A stretch of DNA of 64,000 nucleotides from Silene latifolia (lineage: Eukaryota > Streptophyta > Magnoliopsida > Caryophyllales > Caryophyllaceae): NCBI RefSeq assembly GCF_048544455.1, contig NC_133530.1, positions 16,669,748-16,733,747 of the forward strand, given 5' to 3'. Below, piece by piece: positions 33,161 to 44,585 of the stretch (position 1 is its first letter; the number at the start of each line of letters is the position of its first letter). A program made the position numbers and the translations under genes. The notes beneath the pieces were generated by a model. That model saw only the letters and a program-made list of their open reading frames with translations. It was not told the DNA's origin and ran no database searches.

Positions 33161-35068
33161 CTTTCAGTCTGGCAACTAGTGGCAAGCTCATTTCCGCATC
33201 GCCAAGCTTTACTGCAAGCTTTGGCCAAATTGAATGTAGCACATAACTCCACTCCTGAAGATGTAGTCAACTTGGTCTTCCAAGAATCACCGAGGCTAAG
33301 TAATCCTATTACTTTCTCAGATGAAGACTTGCCACCTTTTGGCGCTAGTCACAACCTTGCTCTATACATCACTGTCATTTGTCTAAAGAAGAACGTGCCA
33401 ATGACTTTGGTAGATGATGGCTCCGCGGTCAACGTCATACCCCTCAAAACGGCATACAAGCTAGGTATGAAAGAGTCGGATTGGACTCCTACCAACCAAG
33501 GTGTACGTGCATATGACGGCACACGACGAAAAGTGGTTGGACTTGCTAGCCTAACCATAGCCACGGGACCAATCGAACGAAAAGTTAACTTCCAAATAGT
33601 GGACATCGAAGCTTCATTCAACATACTTCTGGGAAGGCCTTGGATTCACGCTTCCAAAGCGGTAACATCCACCCTTCATCAAAAGATCAAGATCCCACTA
33701 AATGGCAAAGTTGTGACGATCACTTCGTCACCCATCAAGGCAATAATCGAGAAGCAATCAAACAATCAAGTCCTTGCGGATCCCATATACGAACTTGGGG
33801 GCTTCCAAAGTGTGAATGTCATAGAAAGTGAGTTGGCACCCTTATACTATAATCCCTACTCCAACTTGGTGGTCAACCACATACTCAAGTCTCAGGGATA
33901 CTTCCCTGGAATGCCTTTAAACCCAATTCGGAAGAACACCTTCGCACCATACAAGGAAGGCAACTCGACAAGGATACCACTTGGACTAGGGTACAAACCC
34001 ACAAAAGAAGAAGTCCTCGAAATGCTCGCTCAAGTCCAAAATCGCAAGCACGTGGGAGTCCAAATGAGACCATATCTCCCCACTCTAAATAGGTACTTCG
34101 TGCAAGAAGGAAGTTCAGAACTCTTTCATGGATTTCCCGAACCTTGGCATTATCTTGAGAGGAAGTTAGCCGGAATCGAGATCTTTCACGATTGCTACTT
34201 CATTCCTCTCGAAACGGTTCCTACCGTCAAAACCCGTCAAGCGCCTTGCTTCGACGAACAAGCTGTTAGCCTATTGTTTGGAGAGGATCGATTCATTAGG
34301 GCCGCGCAGGATGAGATCATTACCATGATACTTCAGGACGATCGCTTCAACCCTACCGCGTTGATCACAGAAATCGACGCAAAGCAGCAGAAAGGATGGA
34401 GAAAATCTATCAAATGGACACACAACCAAGGAAGACTCTTCAAGCTCACCATTGGAGAAGAAGAGATGTTCAAAGGAGAACCAGAAGACGACGAGTTCGA
34501 GTCGGAGTCGGAGTCGGAGTCAGAGTCAGAGTCTAGAGGAGTCATTAGAGAATCTACTCCTGTTGTCATCCCCACTCCCTTCGTTTCTCCTAGCTTAGCC
34601 TCGAGTAGTCACGGTAGTTCGGGAAATGTCCCAACTACTGTCCCTTTGCCGCCACTGACCATGGATCAGTTGGCTTCTTTGTTTCAACTTTACTCAAATC
34701 TTAATATGAATAAATCAGGTTCTGCTTACTCTCTGTGTTCTTTCGAGTGCAATTCTGTTTATGATGACACTGAGGATGACCAAGACCCAGACTTGACCGA
34801 AATACCTCCCTACGTAGCCAAAGAAATATTACAAGAAGGGGAAGGGGGACCAGTAATAGAAGATACCGAACCCATCAACGTAGGAACCGAATTAGAACCC
34901 AAAGAACTTAGGATAGGGACTACCTTGAGCTCTACCGAAAGGGCCGATTTCATAGACCTCCTAAATGAATTCAAAGACGTTTTCGCTTGGTCCTACAAAG
35001 ACATGCCAGGGATCGACAGGGATATCGCCGAACATAGGATTCCGATTAAGCGGGTTTCAAACTCGTGA
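33161..35068 (+). pseudogene. Tat protease and linker to RT
   Basis: Same frame as the capsid-like part of gag. The retroviral-type aspartic protease motif VDDGSAVNVIP is at about 33409-33441, with LLGRPWIHASKAVTS further on (about 33628). The tail has an acidic Glu/Ser microsatellite run (34497-34534) and a block FIDLLNEFKDVFAWSYKDMP that precedes RT in this clade. The frame ends at 35068, in a different frame from RT, apparently through a single-base loss near 35050. Confidence 0.85.
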
Positions 35069-36441
35069 AACAGAAGCTTCGACGAATGAGAACAGAATGG
35101 GCTCTAAAGATTAAGGAAGAAGTGGACAAACAATTCAAAGCCGGGTTCATCAAAGTTTCCGAGTATTCTGACTGGGTAGCTAACATAGTACCCGTACCCA
35201 AAAAGGATGGGAGAATCCGTGTTTGTGTTGACTTTAGGGACTTAAACAAAGCGAGTCCAAAAGATGGCTTCCCTCTACCTCACATTGACATATTGGTAGA
35301 CAATACTGCAGACCACGCATTACTATCCTTCATGGATGGATATGCGGGTTATAACCAAATCAAGATGGCCATGGAAGATATGCACAAGACCGCATTCGTC
35401 ACCCAATGGGGAACATATTGCTATACAGTAATGCCATTCGGATTGATCAACGCCGGAGCTACATACCAACGCACCGCAACTACACTCCTACATGACATGA
35501 TGCACAAAGAAGTTGAGGTATATGTAGATGACATGATCGTCAAATCCAAGGAAAGAGAAGGACATATTGCGAACCTTCGCAAGTTCTTCGCGAGGCTACG
35601 AAAGTACAACATGAGACTCAATCCTCAGAAATGCACATTCGGGGTAACATCCGGAAAACTCCTGGGATATGTCGTTAGCCAACGCGGTATAGAAATAGAT
35701 CCCTCAAAAATCAAAGCTCTGATCGAAATGCCACAACCTCAAACAGAAAAAGAAGTCAGAGGATTCCTGGGAAAGGTACAATATATAAGTCGATTCATAT
35801 CGAAACTTACCATGATTTGCGAGCCTATCTTCAAGAAACTCAAGAAAACAGACCACACCATGTGGGATGATGATTGTCAAAAGGCGTTTGACCGAATCAA
35901 GGAGATATTGGCTAAACCACCAGTGCTCATGCCGCCACAACAAGATCAACCTCTTGGTTTATATCTCACAGTAACCGAAACTGCCATGGGTGCTATGCTG
36001 GCTCAAACTGTAGGAAGTGAAGAAAGAGCTATTTACTATCTAAGTAAGAAGTTCTTGGAATATGAGTGCAAATACTCGCAACTCGAAAAGACATGCCTCG
36101 CTCTTGTGTGGGCAACGAAGAAGCTACGTCACTACATGCTTAGCTACTCCGTCAAAATATATTCCAAAATGGATCCAGTCAAATACCTCTTCGAGAAACC
36201 CGTCCTCAACGGACGTCTTGCAAGGTGGACTCTGATGCTCTCAGAATTCGACCTCAAATATGTGCCACTAAAAGTCATAAAAGGTCGCGCCGTCGCCGAA
36301 TTCTTCGCAGAAAATCCTATCAACGACGCACAAACCATAGATACTTGGTCATTTCCCGACGAGGATATACTTCAAACAGATGTAGACTCCTGGGATCTAT
36401 ACTTTGATGGAGCATCAAACTTAAGAGGATTCGGGATATGA
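35065..36441 (+). pseudogene. Tat reverse transcriptase and RNase H, start of archaeal-type RNase H
   Basis: RT has VPKKDGRIRVCVDFRDLNKA, MDGYAGYNQI, FGLINAGATYQR and the active site YVDDMIVKS at residues about 153-161. The connection and first RNase H follow (KAFDRIKEILAKPPVL, YYLSKKFLEYECKYS, LEKTCLALVWATKKLRHYML). The last residues WDLYFDGASNLRGFGI begin the second, archaeal-type RNase H, cut by an in-frame TGA at 36439-36441 where related elements have a Gly codon. The open frame continues in phase after the stop. Confidence 0.9.
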
Positions 36442-38124
36442 GTGTTGCTCATTTCTCCTGAAGGTGAGCATACACCGATTGCTGTCAAACTCGACTTCAA
36501 GGTGACAAACAACGCTGCAGAGTATGAAGCTTGTCTCATTGGACTACAAGCGGCAGTAAGCTTAGGTATCAAAAACCTCCGAGTACATGGGGATTCATCA
36601 CTGATCATCAACCAAGTTACAGGATCCTGGAAAATCCGAAGCGAAAGCCTCGCACCCTATCAAGCTAGGATAGACCAAGTCGCTCAATTCTTTGATCACG
36701 TAACATACCTACACCTACCTCGGGAGGAAAATCAATTTGCAGACGCTCTTGCGAAACTTGCATCTCTAATAAATATGCCAGATCACATGATAGACATGCC
36801 CTTGTGTATCGAACGACGGTCAGAGCCGGCTTATGTCCACCAAATCACCGATGAAGAGGAAATCACACAGGAACCCTGGTTCCAAGCGATCCTGAATTTC
36901 AAGCTTAATGGTACCTATCCACCGGGTATGGACAAAAGGGGACAACGTGCTATACGCCTATTAACTTCCCAATACATTCTGATGCAAGGAGAGTTATACA
37001 AAAGAACACCTCTTGGTGTAGTCCTACGTTGCCTCGATCATTCACAGGCACGAAAGGTGATGGAAGAAGTCCACGATGGAGAATGCGGTCCCCACATGAG
37101 TGGGCCTATGATGGCAAAGAAAATCACACGTTTAGGGTATTATTGGACCACAATGGAATCTGATTGCATCAAATACGTGAGACATTGCCACAATTGCCAA
37201 ATCTTCGGGAATGTACAACATGTCCCTCCTTCGTTACTATACACGATGACATCTCCTTGGCCATTTTCCGCATGGGGAATTGACATAATCGGGAAAATAA
37301 CCCCAACCGGAACAGGAGGTCACTGTTTCATTCTAGTAGCAATCGACTATTTCACCAAGTGGGTAGAAGCGGCTTCCTACACTGGTCTTACGGCTAAAAA
37401 TGTGGCAAAATTCATACAAAACAACATCATCTGTCGATATGGTTGCCCACATGAGATCATTAGTGATAATGGGTCACACTTCCAAGCCGAAACCGAGCAA
37501 TTGCTAGCCAAATATAAGATTAAGCATCACCACTCTTCGCCCTATAGACCACAGACTAACGGCGCGGTAGAGGCGGCAAACAAGAACGTTGTCACAATTC
37601 TCAAGAAAATGACTGACAACTATAGAGATTGGCCAAGCAAGATACCCTTTGCTTTGTAGGGGTACCGTACATCTGTTAGAACGCCCACTGGGGCCACTCC
37701 TTTCTATTTGACCTACGGCATGGAAGCCGTACAACCAATCGAGATGGAAATACCATCCTTGCGTATTCTACTCGAAAGTCAAATCCCTGAAGGCGATTGG
37801 AAGAGGGATAGATATGAAGAACTCATCCTCCTGGATGAACGTAGGCTACGCGCCTTACATAATGTCCAAACATATCAAGCCCGTATCAAACGAGCTTTCA
37901 ACAAAAGGGTTAGGCCAAGAAACATCAAAGAAGGAGACTTAGTACTCAAATCGGTTAGAGCTCTTTTACCTGTCGACCCAAGAGGAAAATTCAAACCTAA
38001 TTGGGCCGGACCATATCTAGTCAAATCCATACTCCCAGCGGGTGCGGTTAGAATCACAGACCTAGATGGGAATGAGTTTTCAAACCCCACCAACCTTGAC
38101 CAACTGAAACGATACTATGCCTAG
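36442..38124 (+). pseudogene. Tat archaeal-type RNase H and integrase
   Basis: The aRNase H continues: VTNNAAEYEACLIGLQAA (conserved Glu), VHGDSSLIINQVTG (Asp), EENQFADALAKLASLI. Integrase follows: zinc-finger region VHDGECGPHMSG...CHNCQ, catalytic core with WGIDIIGKITPTGTGG, IISDNGSHFQ and NGAVEAANK (D, D, E). An in-frame TAG at 37657-37659 in FAL-GYRT replaces what is normally a Trp codon. The remaining part RTPTGATPFYLTYGMEAVQP to LVKSILPAGAVRITDLDG ends at 38124. The two stops are single-base changes; everything else is open. Confidence 0.9.
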
Positions 38125-38668
38125 AATAGGACAAAAACGCGCCTCGCGTAAACCCATGTGTCGCTCTTGTGGCACTAAATAAACGGCCCCTGGCCAAGCT
38201 GAAATAAGCTAAGTGTCACTATACTCTTGCATTTTGACAAGATTGTCATCCTCATATCATCAAATAAACTAAATTCGCACCTTGAGAACAAGCAAAAGCT
38301 CATGCTTATTTTCTATGTTCATTACAAGCTCTTGCTTCGAACAATTATTCTTTTACATTTACTCGAACTACGCGCAAGGGTTTGATTTCGCTTTTTTTAA
38401 GTGAATACGTAGGCAATCCTTCACGGGATTCAACCCATTATATCTAAAATGTAAATAGAAGGACATTTGCATTGCATTTGAAATTCGACAAGAATAATAA
38501 AAGAAAATCACAGCGGTTTCTTAACCATTCAACCTTTTTTTATTCCATTCGCTTTCTAATAATAATAGTACGTTACATAATAAAAATAGAATAGGCTAAG
38601 ATTCTAAAAATCCCTCCTTTTTATTACAACAATAATAATAATAATCAAATAATAAGTAAGGACTCGGG
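38125..38668. other. Gap between converging sense pol and antisense gene 1
   Basis: No ORF. About 545 bp separate the pol stop from the antisense gene stop, so both 3'-UTRs probably lie here and could overlap. Confidence 0.5.
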
Positions 38669-39471
38669 CTATTCCTCCGTCTTCCCCTTGCCCTTGTCAT
38701 TCTTGTCATATTTCTTGTCACGACCTCGAGCCGGACGCTCTTGCACCACTTCAGACCTAATCACTAACGGTCTTTCTCGAGGCCTGACTCTTCCATTCTT
38801 GCCAACCACCATTTCCGCAACATGAGTAGTCTTTGATTTCTTCGAAGGATGAATGACCTGAAATCCATCTTCTTCTTCTCCTTCTGTCAGATGCTTCTCC
38901 TTCTCTTTCTCTCCCTCGCGCACCTTGTAGTCAACAGGCTCGCATTTCCTCAGTCTTTCGCGTTCTTCCGAAGTTGCAGCCTTTCTCCACCTCAGATAGG
39001 AATCCGACACCCACAAAGCATTGGCGGAGAAGCTCAAGAACCACACGTTCCTTTGGGCCCATTTGATGGCCCACTCTCTTCGGCTCTCGGTGGTAAGCGC
39101 TACAGCAGTCTGCGGAACGGTATCAAGCCTCGGGATAGTCTGCTTCAGCCCAACTTGCCTCATCAATCTTTCCGGAAAGATGCATACCATGAACACCAGT
39201 CCCGGAAAGCGTACGGACCGAGTGGGATCCAAAGAAGACACTCCAGTGACGGACTTGAGGTGCCACCACGGTACAACCCACCTAATCAACGGGCCATCAT
39301 CATTCTTCAGCTTGTTCTTCCAATAGTCACAGACCCGGGTGAAGTCCACCATGTACAACCGCGTCCTCATCGCAATCATACGGGAATGATAGGAAAGTGC
39401 ATGAACTGGGGGCTCGAGCAGTCGGAGCCGTTCCATAAGCCAAACCTACCAAAAGCACGTATTAGACACCG

Positions 39472-39531
<60 letters not shown>

Positions 39532-40174
39532 TGTCTTTTACCTGTAAGATAACGGGACTCCCCAAAAGTGGCAGATCGCGGTTGGATTTCCTATTATCCA
39601 AACCCAAGATAATCTCCCCTAAGCATAAACAAGCTGGGCTCCTGCGCAGCTCCATTTGCTCGATAAGACCCAAAAGACGGGGATCACCTCGCAAATCTTC
39701 ATCAACGTGTCCATGGAAGACATACACATGCAGCAAACAAAAGCCAAATGCTCTCCTCCTAGCAACATAAGAGACAGTGGGGTCGGCCCTGTTAATGAAT
39801 CGATCAATAAAATCCAACATTCTCACGCCTTTCGGGGTAACTAGACGATCCACCTCAAGTCGGGTCAGTCCAAGCAAGTCTCTGAATTTGCTCTTATACC
39901 CTTGTGAAGTGGAAGGAATGGCAGGTAAATGCTCGGGGTCCCACCCACCAATAGCAGCAATTTCTTCCGGAAAAGGACAAATATCACCACCTGGGAACGC
40001 GAAAACATGATAATTTGGGTCCCAATAGTCAAGGCAAGCATCCAAGAACGGTTTTACAACCTTAATGAGTTTCAAACTCAATAGAGACCCAAGGTTATGA
40101 GCACCCATGTCGTGCTTCTCAATATTCGAGAATTCATTAGTCCATTCCTTCAAGCGGATCTCCAAAGTATTCAT
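38669..40174 (-). CDS. Tat antisense gene 1: DUF7745/plant-mobile-domain-like protein, 2 exons, 469 aa
   Basis: Minus-strand gene inside the Tat element. Exon 1 39542-40174 starts MNTLEIRLKEWTNEFSNIEK; exon 2 38669-39445 ends with a Lys-rich tail. The intron has GT-AG ends (ATCTTACAG/GTAAAAG and TTGGTAG/GTTTGG), is phase 0, 96 bp long and contains a 57-nt T-run on the sense side. Recognisable blocks are LDACLDYWDPNYHVFAFPGG, CPFPEEIAAIGGWDP, ARRRAFGFCLLHVYVFHGHV and SPACLCLGEIILGLDNRK. These fit the DUF7745/plant mobile domain proteins encoded antisense by Tat elements (family memory, no search run). The charged C terminus has several basic runs, suggesting a nuclear or nucleic-acid role. No stop or frameshift was found, unlike pol. 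Confidence 0.75.
39472..39528. repeat. Poly(A)/poly(T) run of 57 nt within the antisense gene 1 intron
   Basis: Uninterrupted A-run on the + strand. In the antisense transcript it is a U-run between donor and acceptor, about 25 nt before the acceptor. The exact length in the genome is uncertain, as such runs are hard to sequence. Confidence 0.85.
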
Positions 40175-40560
40175 GATAACAATTTTCTCTTGAAAATTTA
40201 TTTTGGGAGTTTTTATGTGGATTAACGGAGTAGAGACGGAAGAATTATATGATTTAAAGCTTCGTCAACGCTTCTATTTATACTAATTGCTGTTTCCAAA
40301 AATCCGCCAGAACGGACAAGCTTGGGAACAGGCGCGACTCTGCTGCGCCTATTCAAAAGGACGCGACTCATCTTTGCGCCTCTTCCCAGACTCACTTTCT
40401 GCGATTTCCGCGTTTGGATCTTTCCTAATTCTATAACGAATAATTTTCTATTCCTACGGGATTTTATTTTGGTAAATACGAGCAGTTTACCATGTTTCAA
40501 ATTTCCTAAATTCGCGGGCACGCATTTCGAGGCGACGTCGACACCTTCGCCATTTTCATC
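40175..40560 (-). promoter_or_regulatory. Promoter of Tat antisense gene 1, resembling an inverted LTR U3
   Basis: Read on the minus strand, the order of motifs matches the LTR U3: a CCTC...TGC...CCCGC start-like segment (near 40535), AATCCCGT (about 40462), AAACGCGGAAATC (about 40405-40417), GGCGC/GCGCC motifs (40330-40385), then ATTAGTATAAATAGAAGC (TATA at about 40276-40283). The LTR has GATTAGTATAAATAGGAGC in the same relative place. The predicted start near 40250 leaves a leader of about 75 nt. Confidence 0.65.
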
Positions 40561-40998
40561 GCACTTATTTCTTCTTTTTTATTATTTTAATTCATTTATT
40601 TATTCTTAGGAAATAAATTTCATTTTTTTCATCTTTAGGAAGTAAATTTCATTTTTAGGAAATAATTTTCTTTTGTTTTCATTTTTTAACAAATTTCAAC
40701 ATTTTCACTTCTACACTTACAGATTTCTCTTTTTTCTTTTTTTAGGGGGTAACCCTCCCTACCGTCCGGTCATTTCCGGCAAATTTTTTGCATTTTTGTG
40801 TCCTTTTGAGTCTCATTTTTTGCGCTAATTAAGACCACATGTGTATAAAATGTATGTTTTGGTGTGATTTCCATGTAAATTTCGGCAGCATGACGGCGTA
40901 AACCGTTGTCTACCAAACCTGTTCAAGAACTAACCTGCAGGTACAAGCAACACAACCCAGCAGCAAAGGCACTCAGGCCATCATATATACAAATGTAC

Positions 40999-41080
40999 AA
41001 GCAAACTGGGGGCTTGCGCCCCGAACCAAGTCCAAAGTCCAAGCAAACTGGGGGCTTGCGCCCCAAACAAGTCCAAAAAC
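40999..41080. repeat. Two copies of GCAAACTGGGGGCTTGCGCC
   Basis: Copies at about 40999 and 41041, 42 bp apart. The G-run and GGGGGCT core resemble the element's polypurine tract (AGTGGGGGCT at 45005), so they may be secondary plus-strand priming sites or a derived repeat. Confidence 0.5.
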
Positions 41081-41120
41081 GTTCAAAATCAGATGTCCAA
41101 ATGTACGAAACTACACAAAA

Positions 41121-43656
41121 CTACTGCTGGACACCCTCCAACTCAGCAACCCTCGCCGTAAGAGCAGCAATCTCGGCATCCCGAAACTCGAGCTCCCTCG
41201 ACAAGCGAGCTGTCTCCTCCCGAGACTGGGTCAACTCTCGCTCCAGCTCACGACCAGCCTGTAGACAGAAAGAAATTGGATCATGTCAATCAACTCAAAC
41301 AAAACTGAAAAACCAAAAATCAAAAGAAATCAAATGAGGTTCATACCCGATGACCTCGACCACCGACGAGTGCCTCGATGGCTGTAGCTCGTAACCGGTT
41401 GGCCACCCTCCATAGCGCCACGAACCGAGATGGCGCGACCTGCATTTCAAAAGAAATTCTCAGTAAAGTGAACAAGTTCAATCAAATGTGTTCTTACACG
41501 AAAGGTATATAAGCTGGAGGCTCACCCTCCGAATCAGATGCTGCCAGTCGTCTAGGCCAGCATCCGTCACAGCTACGTCAAAGTCACGCAACTCGGAGAT
41601 CGTCGTCCTCCCAGTCGCGTCAGTGTACTCAAGGGTCTTGGGGTACACTGGGGGCTCGATGCCCGCCGCCTCAACCTCCTGCAAAGACAAATAGCTCTCA
41701 TTAATCGATGATCTTTCATCGTAATTCTCGAAATCAAATCAAGAAAAATAAAGGATACTCACCACTACTGGCCAGTATGCCAACCTCCCGTAAAGGAACG
41801 CTGAGTAGTCCTCGCCAGGCAGAAGAAGGTCGTCGCCACTAGCACCAGCCAAGTCCGCCTCCCTCTCAGCCTCAGAAGGCTCCCTGAACATCGTCCTCGG
41901 AGGATCGACGGGAACCGTCAACGCGCCCGAGAGCACCGACGAGCCAAACGCTCGCCCGGATACCACACGGGACCCATCGACGTCCACAACAAAGAGCCGA
42001 CTCGAGCTCCTAGGTCGAAGAACCTCGGCGACAAAAGGAGGCGCTCCGGCGTACTCCGCCCAAGTGTCCGGGCACCCTTTGCGACAAGATAAAGCAAAGA
42101 TCATTCCTATGATCAAGTGAAGGCAAAGGATAAGAAATATAAATGAACACGAGTGGGATACTCACGCTGCTCAGCTGAAGGGCGTTCACATCCCGCCGGT
42201 AGACATTGTGAGAAGAGCGCTTGCTCTTCGTCCGACACATCACCCAATCCCTCACCACGGGATAGGCCTTCTCCAGCGGCTCCGTCCTCTTCGGCGTGAG
42301 ACTCGGGAAGTAAGAGTACACCCATGCCTATAAAACAGAATAATCAATGACGATCTTTCGTGATTCAATAAAGAAAGGAATTTACTTTGGTCTAAAGGAA
42401 GGTTCATACCTCCAACAGTAGTCCAGGTCCGACAGCACCAGGAGAAGTCCCCTTCTCCATCAACTCCGGACGAACCATGGCCCTCATGAAGCGGATGAGG
42501 ACCGCAAACCAGCAAAGTGACCCGGTCCCAGTGCCCTAGGGAACTCGGGTCGAAAGAAAGGGAAGAAGCTTCGTCGATAGCCTCTCGCCCTTGTCTCCGA
42601 GGTAAATCGAAGACAGGAACCACCAAAGCCACAGACAGAGCCCTCTGCTCGGTGTGGAGGGGAGGAGGAGCGAGTCTCCCTCCCATCGATCGTCACCAAC
42701 GCCGGGGTCTTCCCTGCAAAGTAGTCTCGAACGTAGGTACTGGGTACCAAACCCTAAGATCGCAACACCTTCGGCGATAAGTTCCGGCCGATCAACCTCC
42801 TCGCCTCGGCCGAATCCGCCCTCATAGCGAGTCTCCGGCCACACCATCTCCTCGGTCCCACACGGCGGACTGGAAATCATGCCGTAATCCTCCGAGTAAC
42901 TCCCACCTCACCGAAAGGCGGTGAAACGTGGAAGTCGTATCCCAGAATCGATCCAAGAAAGCGCGGACCAGGCTAAGGTTAGCCCGCAACTTCCTCTTCA
43001 CGATATCCCTCCGGACCGAACCGGAGGACCAAACGCTCCACGCTCGATCATGGCCCTCTCCTCCGCTTCGACGACCGCTCGTAGTGCTCCATATTTGTCG
43101 TGTAACCCGAGAACGACCTAATGTTCCGGCCTCCTATTATGATTTGAAACAAAGCTATCTTTAGTTTTGAATGAAATTTGCAAGAAGTTTGGACAAAAAG
43201 AATGAAAGAGAATAGGTAATGAGTAGTGAATTCTTATTTACCAAGTTCTTCAAATCTGTAGGACGGGTGACCCTCTGCAGCCCACACGAGGTGCCTACTC
43301 TCCCAGGTCTCAGCCCACGCAGGAGCTCCCCTCAGCTGACGACCTCCTCGCCTGACGTTGGCCCGTCTCGGGGCCTCCTCCTTCTCCTCGACGGCCTCCT
43401 CCTCGTGAGCCTCGTCTCCAGTGGCCATCACCGCAGCGGTGAAGGCCTGCTCTAAAGCCTCCTCAGCAGTACTGGCGTCTATCTCCATGGGAGTCCTCCC
43501 AGAAGTAGAAGCCTCATCACCTGCAACGTTAAAGTAAATTCGGGCCGCGTCACATGACGACAAGCCTTTGTTAAGGAGCTTTCGAGCCCTCAGGGCCCTG
43601 AAAACTGTCCTTTCCATGCCATCTTTGGCCATATTCCCGCCAACCCAATCACTCAT
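41121..43656 (-). pseudogene. Tat antisense gene 2: plant-mobile-domain-like protein, about 7 exons, frame broken in exon 2
   Basis: Exons by splice signals on the minus strand (approximate): 43242-43656, 42410-43133, about 42166-42327, 41763-42076, 41526-41678, 41347-41439, 41121-41258. Exon 1 begins MSDWVGGNMAKDGMERTVFR. Exon 2 opens RNIRSFSGYT, a signature of plant mobile domain proteins, but then meets stops; its later blocks (TTSTFHRLS, VPSTYVRDYFAGKTP) fall in different frames. Exon 3 has AWVYSYFPSLTPKRTEP, exon 4 CPDTWAEYAGAPPFVAEVL, exon 6 APSRFVALWRVANRLRA. The last exon is a short coiled coil (RELERELTQSREETARLSRE) ending VQQ-stop. Either it is decayed or exon 2 carries consensus indels. 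The boundary between exons 3 and 4 is uncertain. Confidence 0.6.
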
Positions 43657-44099
43657 GTGATAAATTGGGTCAAGTCAAGTCCAAGTCAAAGCCTAGTTCC
43701 AGGTTCAAGTCGAAAATTCGGCAGCATTTCGCTATAACGGCGATTATGCCCTAGAAAGGTGTCCTGAAAAAGTTGTCACAAACCAAAATTTCGAGATGGT
43801 ATAAAGTTTACCCATCATCCAAGGATCCCAAATATCAAATTTCATCGCCAATGGACAATCCTAAGGCTATTTTCGAAGCAATTTACGGTTCAGCTGTAAA
43901 ACCGTCTCAAAATTCGTTCAAGGGCTCAAAACTCGATGAGAATTCAAAGCAAATACATGGTTATGTTCCTAACATTGCCTACTATCCATTTCTAACATCA
44001 ATTTGGCAAAGCAAATTCATTTGGGGGAAAAGCCCCAAATTTTCGATCAAAAGGGTCGAAAACCCTAATTTTCGCGGCTCAAAATTCAACAAATGTAGA

Positions 44100-44420
44100 T
44101 GATTAATGCAAGATTGAAACACATACCTCGATTCGTCATGTTCAATGCAAGCTTTTGGATCAAACCTCGACGGAAATGGTGAAGATTTGAGAGAGAAATT
44201 GAGAGAATTGAGTTTCGAAATAATGAATATAATCCTTCTGATTTCGCGTTTTTACGCGGAAATAGCCAAATTGGGGAAAAGACGCAGCAGGCGCTGCGCC
44301 TCTTGCTGCGCCTCTTCCTTGTGTTCCCTCCATACGAATTTTCAAAAACTCGTTATGAGTTCGTTATTTGTGGGCCCGTCTTTGGTGCGCCTCTTCTTCA
44401 ACGCTATTATATTCTTTTGG
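44100..44420 (-). promoter_or_regulatory. Upstream region of Tat antisense gene 2
   Basis: On the minus strand: GGAAGAGGCGCAGC and GCGCAGCGCCTGCTGCGTC (44282-44330), AAAAACGCGAAATC (about 44245), a leader with CTCTCAATTTCTCTCTC, then ATGACGAATCGAG/GTATGTG (about 44127-44139), which looks like a short first exon and splice donor. It shares GCGCC and ACGCGGAAATC-like motifs with the LTR and with antisense promoter 1, more loosely. Confidence 0.45.
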
Positions 44421-44463
44421 TCCGTTTCGATGATTTTCTTTCGTTCCGGTCCGCATTTTATCC

Positions 44464-44585
44464 AGCAGCAGTATTTTGCAGTATTGCTCAAGATCATTTT
44501 ATCCCGCGCAGCAGTATTTTGCAGTATTGCTCAAGATCATTATATCCAGCGCAGTAGTATTTTGCAGTACTGCTCACTCAAGATT
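44464..44585. repeat. Tandem repeat, about 2.7 copies of a ~44-bp unit
   Basis: Unit contains CAGTATTTTGCAGTATTGCTC and AAGATCATT(T/A)TATCC. It is followed by two copies of GAGACCGACGCAAGC (about 44647 and 44695). It lies between antisense gene 2 and the 3' LTR. Confidence 0.75.

Noticed and set aside
39446-40174. Minus-strand frame ending in a long Phe run (and + frame ending in a Lys run)
   Set aside because: The homopolymeric residues come from translating the 57-nt A/T run, which lies in an intron bounded by good GT-AG sites; splicing it out joins two frames in phase.
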